DNA of 64,000 nucleotides from Xylanimonas cellulosilytica DSM 15894 (GTDB taxonomy: Bacteria; Actinomycetota; Actinomycetes; Actinomycetales; Cellulomonadaceae), in contig NC_013530.1 in assembly GCF_000024965.1 (NCBI RefSeq), positions 2,170,001 to 2,234,000 on the forward strand. The letters are read 5' to 3'. A program made the translations under genes and the position numbers. Shown in pieces: positions 8,327 to 16,255 of the stretch (the first letter of the stretch is position 1; the number at the start of each line of letters is the position of its first letter). Below the pieces are notes generated by a model. That model worked only from the letters and a program-made list of their open reading frames with translations. It was not told the DNA's origin and made no database searches.

Positions 8327-9736
8327 TCACCTGCCCAGCGTCGCGGCCACCTGGGTGAGCAGCAGCGCCTCGGCGACCACGACCTTGCGCAGCTCGCCGA
8401 GGTGGACCGACTCGTTCGCGCCGTGCGCGCGCGAGTCCGGGTCCTCGACGCCGGTCACCAGGATCGCGGCCTGCGGGAACACCTCGAGCAGGTCGGCGAT
8501 GAACGGGATCGAGCCGCCGATGCCGGTGTCGACCGGTTCGGTGCCCCACGACGCCGCGAACGCGGCGCGGGCCGCACGCATCGCGGCGGTGTCGGCGGGC
8601 GCGAGGAACGGCTTGCCCTGCTCCTTGGTGGTCCACGTGACCCGGGCGCCGAACGGGGCGTGCGCCAGCAGGTGCGCCTCCAGGGCGGCCGCCGCAGCCT
8701 GCGGATCCTGCCCCGGCGCCAGACGCAGCGAGAGCTTCGCCCGCGCGCTCGGCGCGATCGTGTTGGAGGCATGCGCGACGGGGGTCGCGTCGATGCCGAT
8801 CACGGACAGCGCCGGCTTGGTCCACATCCGCGCCGCGAGGGACCCGGTGCCGGCCAGGCGGACGCCGTCGAGCACCGACGACTCGTCGCGGTAGGCCGCC
8901 TCGTCGTACTCCACGGCCGGTTCCGGCGCCTGCACGAGGCCCGCCACCGCGACGTCGCCGGCGTCGTCGTGCAACGTGGCGACCAGACGCGAGAGCAGCG
9001 CGAGCGCGTCGAGCACCGGACCGCCGAACATGCCGGAGTGCACGGCGTGGTCCAGCACCTGCACCTCGACGAAGCCGTCCACGAGGCCGCGCAGCGACGT
9101 CGTGAGCGCCGGGACGCCCACCTTCCAGTTGGCGGAGTCGGCGACGACGATGACGTCGGCCGCCAGCAGCTCGCGGTGCTCCTCGAGGAACGCACGGAAG
9201 GACGGCGAGCCGTCCTCCTCCTCGCCCTCGACGAACACGGTCACCCCGACCTCGGGCATCAGGTTCGCCGCCGTCAGCGCGCGCAACGCGCCCAGGTGGG
9301 CGACGACGCCCGCCTTGTCGTCGGCCGCACCCCGCCCGAACAGGCGCTCGCCGACCTGGACTGGGTCGAACGGGTCGGTCTCCCAGCCCTCCCCCACGGG
9401 CTGGACGTCGTGGTGCGCGTACAGCAGCACGGTCGGGGCGCCCGCGGGGGCCGGCCGGCGTGCGACGACGGCGGGAGCGCCGGGCTCGCCGTCGGGCCGC
9501 AGCGACCGCAGCACCTGCACCTCCGGCAGGCCGGCGCCGCGCAGCAGCTCGGCCACCGCCTGGGCGGACGCCTCGACGTGGGCCTGGTCGAACGCGGCCA
9601 TGGCGATGCTCGGGATGCGCACGAGCGAGACGAGGTCGTCCTGGAGGGCCGGGAACTGCTCGTCGACGACGGCACGCAGGGTCTCGACGACGGCGTTGTC
9701 GGGCGCGGGGGCGGGAACGGGGCTCTGAGCGGTCAC
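8327..9736 (-). CDS. M20 family dipeptidase
   Basis: 469 aa zinc-dependent cytosolic dipeptidase/carboxypeptidase-like enzyme. Metal and catalytic motifs are in order: LLYAHHDVQPVG (first His and catalytic Asp), GRGAADDKAG (bridging Asp), VEGEEEDGS (general-base Glu and ligand), and a late H in AHGANESVH. The central dimerisation domain is present. GTG start at 9736 with TAGCGT 6 nt upstream, again a leaderless pattern. Monocistronic, divergent from the DUF3043 gene. Confident at family level; peptide specificity unknown. Confidence 0.93.
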   Translation of the reverse strand: MTAQSPVPAPAPDNAVVETLRAVVDEQFPALQDDLVSLVRIPSIAMAAFDQAHVEASAQAVAELLRGAGLPEVQVLRSLRPDGEPGAPAVVARRPAPAGAPTVLLYAHHDVQPVGEGWETDPFDPVQVGERLFGRGAADDKAGVVAHLGALRALTAANLMPEVGVTVFVEGEEEDGSPSFRAFLEEHRELLAADVIVVADSANWKVGVPALTTSLRGLVDGFVEVQVLDHAVHSGMFGGPVLDALALLSRLVATLHDDAGDVAVAGLVQAPEPAVEYDEAAYRDESSVLDGVRLAGTGSLAARMWTKPALSVIGIDATPVAHASNTIAPSARAKLSLRLAPGQDPQAAAAALEAHLLAHAPFGARVTWTTKEQGKPFLAPADTAAMRAARAAFAASWGTEPVDTGIGGSIPFIADLLEVFPQAAILVTGVEDPDSRAHGANESVHLGELRKVVVAEALLLTQVAATLGR

Positions 9737-9798
9737 GCGGCCACGCTACCTGGACCAGGCTGACCGGACCCGGCGTCTGGCCGACTAGACTTCCGCAG

Positions 9799-10401
9799 GT
9801 GTTCTCCCGCAACAAGTCCGCGCCCTCCGCCGCGGCCGACGCCGTCGCCCAGGCCGCCGAGATCGAGCAGTCCGGTGCCATCGGCAAGGGCCGCCCGACG
9901 CCGAAGCGTTCCCAGGCCGAAGCCGCCAACAAGCGCCCTCTCGTCCCTGCCGACCGCCGCGCCGCCGCGCGTGACGCGCGGGCCAAGCAGAAGGAGAACC
10001 GCGCGAAGGCCTACGCGGGCATGCAGCGGGGTGAGGAGCGCTTCCTCCCCGCGCGTGACCGGGGCGCCCAGCGCCGGTACATACGCGACTACGTGGACGC
10101 CCGCTGGAACCTCGGCGAGTTCTTCCTGCCGGTGGCGTTCGGCTTCATCCTCGCGAACTTCGTGGTCCTCCAGTTCGGCGAGGTCGCCGCGTTCATCGTG
10201 CTCGTCGCGCTGTACGTCATCGTCCTGGTCGCCATCGCCGACGCCGTCATCCTGTGGTTCCGGCTCAAGCGCAAGCTCATCGAGAAGTTCGGGACGCTCG
10301 AGAAGGGCACCGCGATGTACGCCGTCATGCGGGCCTTCCAGCTCCGCCGGTCGCGCATCCCGCGGCCGACGCACAAGTCGCACGGCGTCTGGCCGGAGTA
10401 G
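9799..10401 (+). CDS. DUF3043 membrane protein
   Basis: 200 aa protein of the actinobacterial DUF3043 family. A hydrophilic Ala/Lys/Arg-rich N-terminus (about 1-95, with RPTPKRSQAEAANKRPL) precedes RDYVDARWNLGEFFLP and two adjacent hydrophobic helices (about 112-155), then a basic C-terminus. GTG start at 9799; TAGACT lies 7 nt upstream (leaderless). Function unknown in the family; likely an inner-membrane protein with a large cytoplasmic N-terminal domain. Confidence 0.9.
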   Translation: MFSRNKSAPSAAADAVAQAAEIEQSGAIGKGRPTPKRSQAEAANKRPLVPADRRAAARDARAKQKENRAKAYAGMQRGEERFLPARDRGAQRRYIRDYVDARWNLGEFFLPVAFGFILANFVVLQFGEVAAFIVLVALYVIVLVAIADAVILWFRLKRKLIEKFGTLEKGTAMYAVMRAFQLRRSRIPRPTHKSHGVWPE

Positions 10402-10463
10402 AGAGCGCCGGGTCGACCGCGCCGCTCGAAGCGATTCGAGGTTGTCGTGGCTAGGGTGACCGC

Positions 10464-11477
10464 ATGGTCAACTACCGATACCTCGGCAACAGTGGTCTGA
10501 AGATCACGGAGATCACCTACGGCAACTGGCTCACCCACGGATCGCAGGTCGAGAACGACGTCGCCACCGCGTGCGTGCACGCCGCGCTCGACGCCGGGAT
10601 CACCTCGTTCGACACGGCGGACGTGTACGCGAACGGCGCGGCCGAGTCCGTGCTCGGCGCAGCCCTGCAGGGCCAGCGCCGCGAGTCGCTGGAGGTGTTC
10701 ACCAAGGTCTTCTGGACGACGGGCCCCGGCGGCGCGAACGACTCCGGCCTGTCGCGCAAGCACATCCTGGAGTCGATCAACGGCTCGCTGAAGCGCCTGC
10801 GCACGGACTACGTCGACCTGTACCAGGCGCACCGCTTCGACCACGAGACGCCGCTCGAGGAGACGATGCAGGCGTTCGCCGACGTCGTCCGCCAGGGCAA
10901 GGCGCTGTACATCGGCGTCTCCGAGTGGACCGCCGACCAGATCCGCCAGGGTCAGGCCCTCGCGAAGGACCTCGGCTTCTCCCTCATCTCCTCCCAGCCC
11001 CAGTACTCGATGCTGTGGCGCGTCATCGAGGACGAGGTGGTCCCGGCCTCGAAGGAGCAGGGCCTCTCGCAGATCGTCTGGTCGCCGATCGCCCAGGGCG
11101 TGCTCACCGGCAAGTACCTGCCTGGTCAGGCGCTGCCCGCCGGCTCGCGCGCGACGGACGAGAAGGGCGGCAAGAACATGATCGCCCGCTTCCTGGACGA
11201 TGACGTGCTGGCCCGCGTCCAGGGCCTGCGCCCGGTGGCCGACGAGCTCGGCATCACCATGGCTCAGCTCGCGGTCGCATGGGTGCTCCAGAACGACAAC
11301 GTGGCCGCCGCCATCGTCGGCGCGTCGCGCCCCGAGCAGGTCCGCGAGAACGTCGCGGCCTCGGGTGTGACGATCCCCGCCGAGCTCATGGCGACGATCG
11401 ACGAGGTGCTCGGCGACGTCGTCCAGCGCGACCCGTCGCTGACGGCCGCCTCCAGCCCCGCGAAGCGCCCCAGCTGA
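10464..11477 (+). CDS. aldo/keto reductase (Kv-beta-like)
   Basis: 337 aa NADPH-dependent oxidoreductase with a TIM barrel. Family features: YRYLGNSGLKIT at the N-terminus, FDTADVYANGAAE (catalytic Asp and Tyr), a Lys in FTKVFW, YQAHRFD with the catalytic His, and the C-terminal cofactor region VGASRPEQVRENV. Closest in style to the voltage-gated potassium-channel beta-subunit/YghZ group. ATG at 10464 with TAGGGT 6 nt upstream (leaderless). Monocistronic; followed by an inverted repeat at 11495-11534. Confidence 0.93.
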   Translation: MVNYRYLGNSGLKITEITYGNWLTHGSQVENDVATACVHAALDAGITSFDTADVYANGAAESVLGAALQGQRRESLEVFTKVFWTTGPGGANDSGLSRKHILESINGSLKRLRTDYVDLYQAHRFDHETPLEETMQAFADVVRQGKALYIGVSEWTADQIRQGQALAKDLGFSLISSQPQYSMLWRVIEDEVVPASKEQGLSQIVWSPIAQGVLTGKYLPGQALPAGSRATDEKGGKNMIARFLDDDVLARVQGLRPVADELGITMAQLAVAWVLQNDNVAAAIVGASRPEQVRENVAASGVTIPAELMATIDEVLGDVVQRDPSLTAASSPAKRPS

Positions 11478-11494
11478 CGCGTCTGCGGCGTGCT

Positions 11495-11534
11495 GTCAGG
11501 CCCACGGCGTGCGTGAGCGCACCGTGGGCCTGAC
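11495..11534. repeat. inverted repeat between convergent genes
   Basis: GTCAGGCCCACGG and its complement CCGTGGGCCTGAC flank a short loop, with one bulged base. A second, weaker palindrome with the same ends (CTGTCAGGC ... GCCTGACAG, 11555-11598) lies inside the 3' end of the next gene. Likely a bidirectional terminator built from a repeated GTCAGGC unit. Confidence 0.7.
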
Positions 11535-11563
11535 ACGCGGGGCACGAGTCTTGCCTGTCAGGC

Positions 11564-12217
11564 TCAGGGCGTCGTCCGCGTCGCGGTGGGCCTGACAGCT
11601 GGCCGACCCCGCACCGTCAGCGCGGGCGCGAGGCGGCGGGCGGCGAGCTGGACCACCGGGCCGACGCCCAGCGCGTACGCCACCGTCGCCCAGCCGAACG
11701 TGCCGCCGAGCGCCCAGCCGGTCAGCACGACGACGACCTCGATCGCGGTGCGCACCTCGCGCACCGGACGCCCGGTGCGGGCCACCAGCCCGGTCATGAG
11801 CCCGTCGCGCGGCCCCGGTCCGAGCCGCGACCCGATGTACGCGGCCGTCGCCACGCCGTTGAGCACGATGCCCGCGAGCGCGAGGACGACCCGCAGCCCG
11901 GTGCCGGGCTCGGGCACGGCCTGGTCGAGCAGCGCGAGGAACGGGTCGACGGTCGCACCGATGACGACGACGTTGGCGATCGTCCCGACGCCTGGCTTCT
12001 GCCGCAGCGGGATCCAGGCGAGCAGCACGAGAACGCTGGCCGCCACGACGACGACGCCGAAGGGCAGCCCGGTGCGGCGCACGATGCCCTGGTGCAGCAC
12101 GTCCCACGGCATGCCGCCCTGGCCGGCGTGCAGCATGAGCGCCATCGAGAGGGCGAAGCCGAGCAGGCCGAGGAGGAGCTGGGTCGCGCGGCGCTGGGCC
12201 GACGGCGTCATGGTCAT
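11564..12217 (-). CDS. YczE/YitT-like membrane protein
   Basis: About 217 aa with five to six hydrophobic helices. The GGMPWDVLHQGI segment after the first helix and GLMTGLVARTG are typical of the YczE family of integral membrane proteins, whose transport role is unclear. ATG at 12217 is chosen because AGGA lies 8 nt upstream; GTG 12244 and ATG 12226 are alternatives. The C-terminal 13 residues are encoded inside a GTCAGGC palindrome. Converges with the aldo/keto reductase. Confidence 0.8.
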   Translation of the reverse strand: MTMTPSAQRRATQLLLGLLGFALSMALMLHAGQGGMPWDVLHQGIVRRTGLPFGVVVVAASVLVLLAWIPLRQKPGVGTIANVVVIGATVDPFLALLDQAVPEPGTGLRVVLALAGIVLNGVATAAYIGSRLGPGPRDGLMTGLVARTGRPVREVRTAIEVVVVLTGWALGGTFGWATVAYALGVGPVVQLAARRLAPALTVRGRPAVRPTATRTTP

Positions 12218-12275
12218 GCCGGACATCCTGCCCTGCTGCGGCACGGCGCCCCCACCGCCGGACGACGAGGCCGGA

Positions 12276-12512
12276 CTACGGGATGCGCAGGGCCAGCGGG
12301 GGTGCCGCGAGGGTGCCGTCGTGCATCAGGCGGGCCTCTGCGGCGCCCGCGGCTGCGAGGCGGCGCCAGCGTTCGCCGAGCCACTCCTCGGCGTCGTACT
12401 GCGTGGTGAAGACGGGGCTCAGGCTCGGCTCGAGGCGCTCGCCCGCCTCGTCCAGCAGCTCCCACTCCCAGCGCGGGCGGATCGCGCCGGCGGGGTGTTC
12501 CGCAGGGCTCAC
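12276..12512 (-). CDS. small conserved protein coupled to pyrD
   Basis: 78 aa soluble protein with no recognised domain; RWEWELLDEAGERL and YDAEEWLGERWRRLA suggest a compact alpha/beta fold with Trp-rich surface. Its GTG start overlaps the pyrD TGA by 4 nt (GTGA), which argues strongly that it is a real, translationally coupled gene. Function unknown. Confidence 0.75.
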   Translation of the reverse strand: MSPAEHPAGAIRPRWEWELLDEAGERLEPSLSPVFTTQYDAEEWLGERWRRLAAAGAAEARLMHDGTLAAPPLALRIP

Positions 12513-13573
12513 CGCGCGGCCTTCGCGTCCGCGACGAGCGCGCGGTTCAGCCGTGCCGCCCAGAACGGGCCCTCGTAGATGAAGCCCGTGTAGCCCTGGA
12601 CGAGGTTCGCCCCGGCGGCCAGGTAGGCGCGGGCGTCGTCGGGCGTGGTGATGCCGCCCGAGCCGATGATCGCGGGTCCCTCGCCGAGGCGGGCGCGCAG
12701 CCGGCCGACCACCTCGAGGCCACGCTCCAGCAGCGGTGGGCCGGACAGCCCGCCGGGGCCGAGGTCGTGGCCGATGGTCGTGTTCACCGCGGCGACGCCG
12801 TCGAGCCCGAGCTCGAGGGCGAGGTCGGCGACGGCATCGACGTCGTCGTCGGCGAGGTCCGGGGCGATCTTCACCAGGAGCGGGACGCGCGGAAGGCCCG
12901 CCCCGGAGGTGGCGGTGTCAGCGGCGTCGCGCGCGGCGGTGAGGATGGGGCGCAGCTCGGCGGTGGTCTGCAGGTCGCGCAGGCCGGGCGTGTTGGGCGA
13001 GGAGACGTTGACGACGAGGTAGTCGGCGTAGGGCGCGAGCACACGTGCGCACAGCGCGTAGTCCTCGGCGGCGTTCTCGGCCGACGTCGTCTTGTTCTTG
13101 CCGATGTTGACGCCGATGCGCACCTGCGCGCCGGCGGTCGTCGACCGCAGGCGGCGCAGCGAGGCGGCGGCGGCGTGCGCGCCCTCGTTGTTGAAGCCCA
13201 TGCGGTTGCGCAGGCCACGCAGCCCGAGCTCGCGGAACATGCGCGGTGCGTCGTTGCCCGGTTGCGGGCGGGGCGTGATGGTGCCGACCTCGACGTACGC
13301 GAAGCCGAGCATCGTCAGCCCGCGCACCGCGCGGGCGTCCTTGTCGAAGCCGCCGGCGAGGCCGAACGGCGCACCGTACGTCGTGCCCAGCACCTCGACG
13401 GACCCGGGGCCGCCCAGGCCGCGCCCGAGGTAGGGGGCGAGGGCCCCCTGGACGACGTCGCGGAGCACCGGGACGCGACCGGCCAGGCCGATCCACGTGA
13501 ACGCCAGGTGGTGGGCGTCCTCCGGGTCCATGCGCTTGAAGACGGTGTCGAAGAACAGGTGGTACGGCTTCAC
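12509..13573 (-). CDS. pyrD: dihydroorotate dehydrogenase (quinone), class 2
   Basis: 354 aa membrane-associated FMN enzyme of pyrimidine synthesis, feeding electrons to quinone. Class 2 marks: N-terminal amphipathic segment (YHLFFDTVFKRMDPEDAHH), GLAGGFDKDARAV, VEVGTITPRPQPGN, NRMGFNNEG, catalytic Ser in VNVSSPNTPGLRDLQ, and FMN-phosphate GSGGITTPDDARAYLAAGA. GTG start at 13573, three bases after the stop of the upstream membrane-protein gene, so it belongs to an operon 14391-12276 of four genes. Confidence 0.97.
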   Translation of the reverse strand: MKPYHLFFDTVFKRMDPEDAHHLAFTWIGLAGRVPVLRDVVQGALAPYLGRGLGGPGSVEVLGTTYGAPFGLAGGFDKDARAVRGLTMLGFAYVEVGTITPRPQPGNDAPRMFRELGLRGLRNRMGFNNEGAHAAAASLRRLRSTTAGAQVRIGVNIGKNKTTSAENAAEDYALCARVLAPYADYLVVNVSSPNTPGLRDLQTTAELRPILTAARDAADTATSGAGLPRVPLLVKIAPDLADDDVDAVADLALELGLDGVAAVNTTIGHDLGPGGLSGPPLLERGLEVVGRLRARLGEGPAIIGSGGITTPDDARAYLAAGANLVQGYTGFIYEGPFWAARLNRALVADAKAAR

Positions 13574-13576
13574 AGG

Positions 13577-14035
13577 TCAGGCCTCGCTCTCGAGCGACGT
13601 GTCAGACGGGTGGTCGTTCCGGAGGTGGTCGGGTGCCGGGGCGGCGGTCGGGCGGGTGCGCCACAGCCACCACAGACCGACGAACGGGAGGAGCAGGGGC
13701 ACGAAGCCGTAGTCGCGGCCGAACAGGCCCCACACGGAGCCGTCGTGGCGCAGCTCGTCGCTCACGAGCGAGAGGACGCCGACGGCGAGGACGCCGGCCG
13801 CCTCGATGCCGACGGTCGCCCAGGCGATGCCGCGCCAGCGGCCGCGGCCCACGGCCAGCGCCACGGTCGCGACGACGTAGACGACGGCGGCGAACCCGGA
13901 CAGCGCGTAGCCGAGGGGGACGTCGGGCAGCGCGCGGCCGATCTGGACCAGGGCGCGGGGCACGGCGGCGAACGCCAGGATGCCGTAGATCGTCACGAGC
14001 AGGCGGCCGAAGCCCTTGCCGGTCGTCGTGCTCAT
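13577..14035 (-). CDS. hypothetical membrane protein
   Basis: 152 aa with four hydrophobic helices (about 10-30, 40-60, 68-88, 105-125) and a charged C-terminal tail. No recognised family. The ATG at 14035 overlaps the preceding gene's TGA (ATGA), and its own stop is 3 nt before pyrD, so it is co-transcribed. The open frame continues upstream to 14140 but the overlap start is preferred. Confidence 0.8.
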   Translation of the reverse strand: MSTTTGKGFGRLLVTIYGILAFAAVPRALVQIGRALPDVPLGYALSGFAAVVYVVATVALAVGRGRWRGIAWATVGIEAAGVLAVGVLSLVSDELRHDGSVWGLFGRDYGFVPLLLPFVGLWWLWRTRPTAAPAPDHLRNDHPSDTSLESEA

Positions 14036-14391
14036 GCCGCCCCCCAGATCTGCCACAGCCGGAAGTTCAGGAATGCGACCGTGAGCGCCGCGACCATGAG
14101 CACGACCGATGACCATTTGGTGCGCTCGGCGAACGCCCACGCGGCGGCGACGGGCAGCAGCAGCAGCGCGGTGGCCGTGTACCCCCAGAACAGCGGTCCG
14201 TCGACGGCGTGGTCCCGCGTCGTGATCAGCACCGCGGCGACGACCGCCTGGATCACGAGCACGGCCTCGACGACGGCGGCACCGACGAGCTGGCGCAGCA
14301 CCACCGCACGGTCACGGACCACGAACACCAGCGCCCACGCGGCGAGCGCGAGGCACAGCGCGACCAGCACCAGGAGGAGGGGTAGGAGCAC
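14032..14391 (-). CDS. hypothetical membrane protein, first gene of the pyrD operon
   Basis: 119 aa, four hydrophobic helices that leave very little soluble sequence. GTG start at 14391, with TAGTCT 6 nt upstream as a leaderless-type promoter. Paired with the following membrane protein by an ATGA overlap; the two may form a complex. No family recognised. Confidence 0.78.
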   Translation of the reverse strand: MLLPLLLVLVALCLALAAWALVFVVRDRAVVLRQLVGAAVVEAVLVIQAVVAAVLITTRDHAVDGPLFWGYTATALLLLPVAAAWAFAERTKWSSVVLMVAALTVAFLNFRLWQIWGAA

Positions 14392-14464
14392 GACGCGAGA
14401 CTACCTGGGGCGTTGGCGGACGAAGGCCCGGCAGACGCGGGGGGACGGCATTAGCATCGCGAGC

Positions 14465-15964
14465 GTGGCTGACCTCACTCTCTCCAGCAAGAACCCGTCC
14501 ACGCTGAAGGTCGACGCGCTCGTCGTCGGGACGTGCAAGACGTCCGACGGCCTCGCCGTGGTGGCCGACCAGCTCCCCATCGACCTGGTGCACGAGCTCG
14601 AGACCCTCGCGCCGCAGCTCGGCCTGACGGGCGCCCGGGACGAGGTGCGCAAGCTCCCTGCCGGCGTCGGCGTCAAGGCGGCGATGCTCGTGCTGACGGG
14701 CCTGGGCGAGCGCGAGAAGGACGGCACGTTCGCCCCGGAGACGCTGCGCCGCGCCGCCGGTGCCGCGGTGCGCGAGCTCGCCGGGACGCGGTCGGTGGCG
14801 GTCGCGCTGCCGACGGCGGCCGAGGACGACCTGGTGGCCGTCCTCGAGGGTTCGCTGCTCGGCGCCTACGCCTACACGGACTACCGCACCGGTGACGCCG
14901 TCGCGAAGCGGCAGCCCGTCGCCGCGGTCGAGGTGGTCACCTCCTACGCCCGCTCCGCGCGCGCGAAGGCCGCCGTCGCGCGCGCCCAGGTGCTCGCCGC
15001 CGCCGTGCACGGCACCCGCGACCTGATCAACACGCCCCCGAACGTCATGTTCCCCGCGTCCTTCGCCGACGCCGCCAAGGCTGCCGTCAAGGAGCTGGGC
15101 GCGAAGGGGGTCAAGGTCACGGTGCTCGACGAGAAGCAGCTCGCCGCGGGCGGATACGGCGGCCTCGTCGGCGTCGGGCAGGGTTCCTCGCGTCCGCCGC
15201 GCCTGGTCAAGCTCGCGTACGCGCCGTCGAAGGCCCGTTCGCGTGTCGCTCTGGTCGGCAAGGGCATCACGTTCGACACGGGCGGCATCTCCATCAAGCC
15301 CGCCGCCGGCATGCACGCCATGACCTCCGACATGTCGGGGGCGGCCGCGGTGCTGCACACCGTCGTCGCCGCGGCCCGCCTCGGCCTGCCCGTCGCGGTC
15401 ACCGGGTACCTGTGCCTCGCCGAGAACATGCCCGGCGGCAACGCGACGCGCCCCGGCGACGTGCTGACCATGAAGAACGGCAAGACGGTCGAGATCACCA
15501 ACACCGACGCCGAGGGCCGCCTGGTGATGGCCGACGGCATGGTCACCGCCGTCGAGGACGGGCACGACGTGCTCATCGACATCGCCACCCTGACCGGCGG
15601 TCAGGTGGTCGCGCTCGGCAACCGCGTGTCCGGCCTGATGGGAGACGACGACGTCGTCGGCGCGGTCAAGGCAGCGGCCGACGCCGCGGGCGAGCAGTTC
15701 TGGCCGATGCCGATGCCGGAGGAGATCAAGGCGGGCCTCAAGTCGAACGTGGCCGACATGGTCAACTCGTCGCCGGACCGCGGGGGCCACATGCTCTCGG
15801 CCGCGCACTTCCTGCGCGAGTTCACGGGCGACACGCCGTGGGCGCACCTGGACATCGCCGGACCGGCGTTCAACGAGAAGTCCGCGTTCGGGTACACGCC
15901 GCTGGGTGGCACCGGCGTCGGCGTCCGCACGCTGCTGGCCTACCTGGAGACGCAGACCGGCTGA
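14465..15964 (+). CDS. pepA: leucyl aminopeptidase (M17)
   Basis: 499 aa cytosolic aminopeptidase. Two-metal catalytic domain: VGKGITFDTGGISIKP (Lys and Asp ligands), MTSDMSGAAAVL, and the diagnostic NTDAEGRLVMADG with Asp/Glu ligands and catalytic Arg. N-terminal macro-like domain about 1-170. GTG at 14465 with TAGCAT 7 nt upstream (leaderless). The frame is open far upstream to 12767, but that part is antisense to pyrD and its operon and is not coding. In many Actinobacteria lpdA follows pepA; here a long palindrome and then sucB follow. Confidence 0.96.
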   Translation: MADLTLSSKNPSTLKVDALVVGTCKTSDGLAVVADQLPIDLVHELETLAPQLGLTGARDEVRKLPAGVGVKAAMLVLTGLGEREKDGTFAPETLRRAAGAAVRELAGTRSVAVALPTAAEDDLVAVLEGSLLGAYAYTDYRTGDAVAKRQPVAAVEVVTSYARSARAKAAVARAQVLAAAVHGTRDLINTPPNVMFPASFADAAKAAVKELGAKGVKVTVLDEKQLAAGGYGGLVGVGQGSSRPPRLVKLAYAPSKARSRVALVGKGITFDTGGISIKPAAGMHAMTSDMSGAAAVLHTVVAAARLGLPVAVTGYLCLAENMPGGNATRPGDVLTMKNGKTVEITNTDAEGRLVMADGMVTAVEDGHDVLIDIATLTGGQVVALGNRVSGLMGDDDVVGAVKAAADAAGEQFWPMPMPEEIKAGLKSNVADMVNSSPDRGGHMLSAAHFLREFTGDTPWAHLDIAGPAFNEKSAFGYTPLGGTGVGVRTLLAYLETQTG

Positions 15965-15992
15965 GCCGCCCGATACCGCGCGGGGCGCTCCG

Positions 15993-16065
15993 CCTCCCTT
16001 TGAACGTACGCCCCACTGTCGTTCTGGCGTCCAGAACGACAGTGGGGCGTACGTTCAAAGGGAGG
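15993..16065. repeat. 73-nt perfect palindrome between pepA and sucB
   Basis: Two perfectly complementary 35-nt arms (15993-16027 and 16031-16065) around a 3-nt CGT loop. The arm begins CCTCCCTTTGAACGTACG and ends GTCGTTCTGG. It is far longer than needed for a terminator, although it can act as one for pepA. Confidence 0.9.
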
Positions 16066-16255
16066 TCCGGCGGGGACAACCTGCGATCGGTGTGGTCTGA
16101 TAGCGGGCCTGAGCGCCTACTGTTCGAAGCGTCACAGGATCGCCGACGCCCCGGCATTGGGTCGATCGCGCGCCAAGTGACAAGATGACGGGCAGTGCGT
16201 GTGCACCAGGCCGGCGCTGGCCGACCACACCGACTCGAAGGAGACCCCACAGGTC

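Noticed and set aside
12767-14464. Upstream extension of the pepA frame (total 1065 codons)
   Set aside because: The extension is antisense to pyrD and two membrane-protein genes and has no conserved sequence; pepA has a good leaderless start at 14465.
14312-15847. 511-codon minus-strand frame opposite pepA
   Set aside because: Gly/Arg/His-rich shadow; pepA's M17 motifs on the plus strand are unambiguous.
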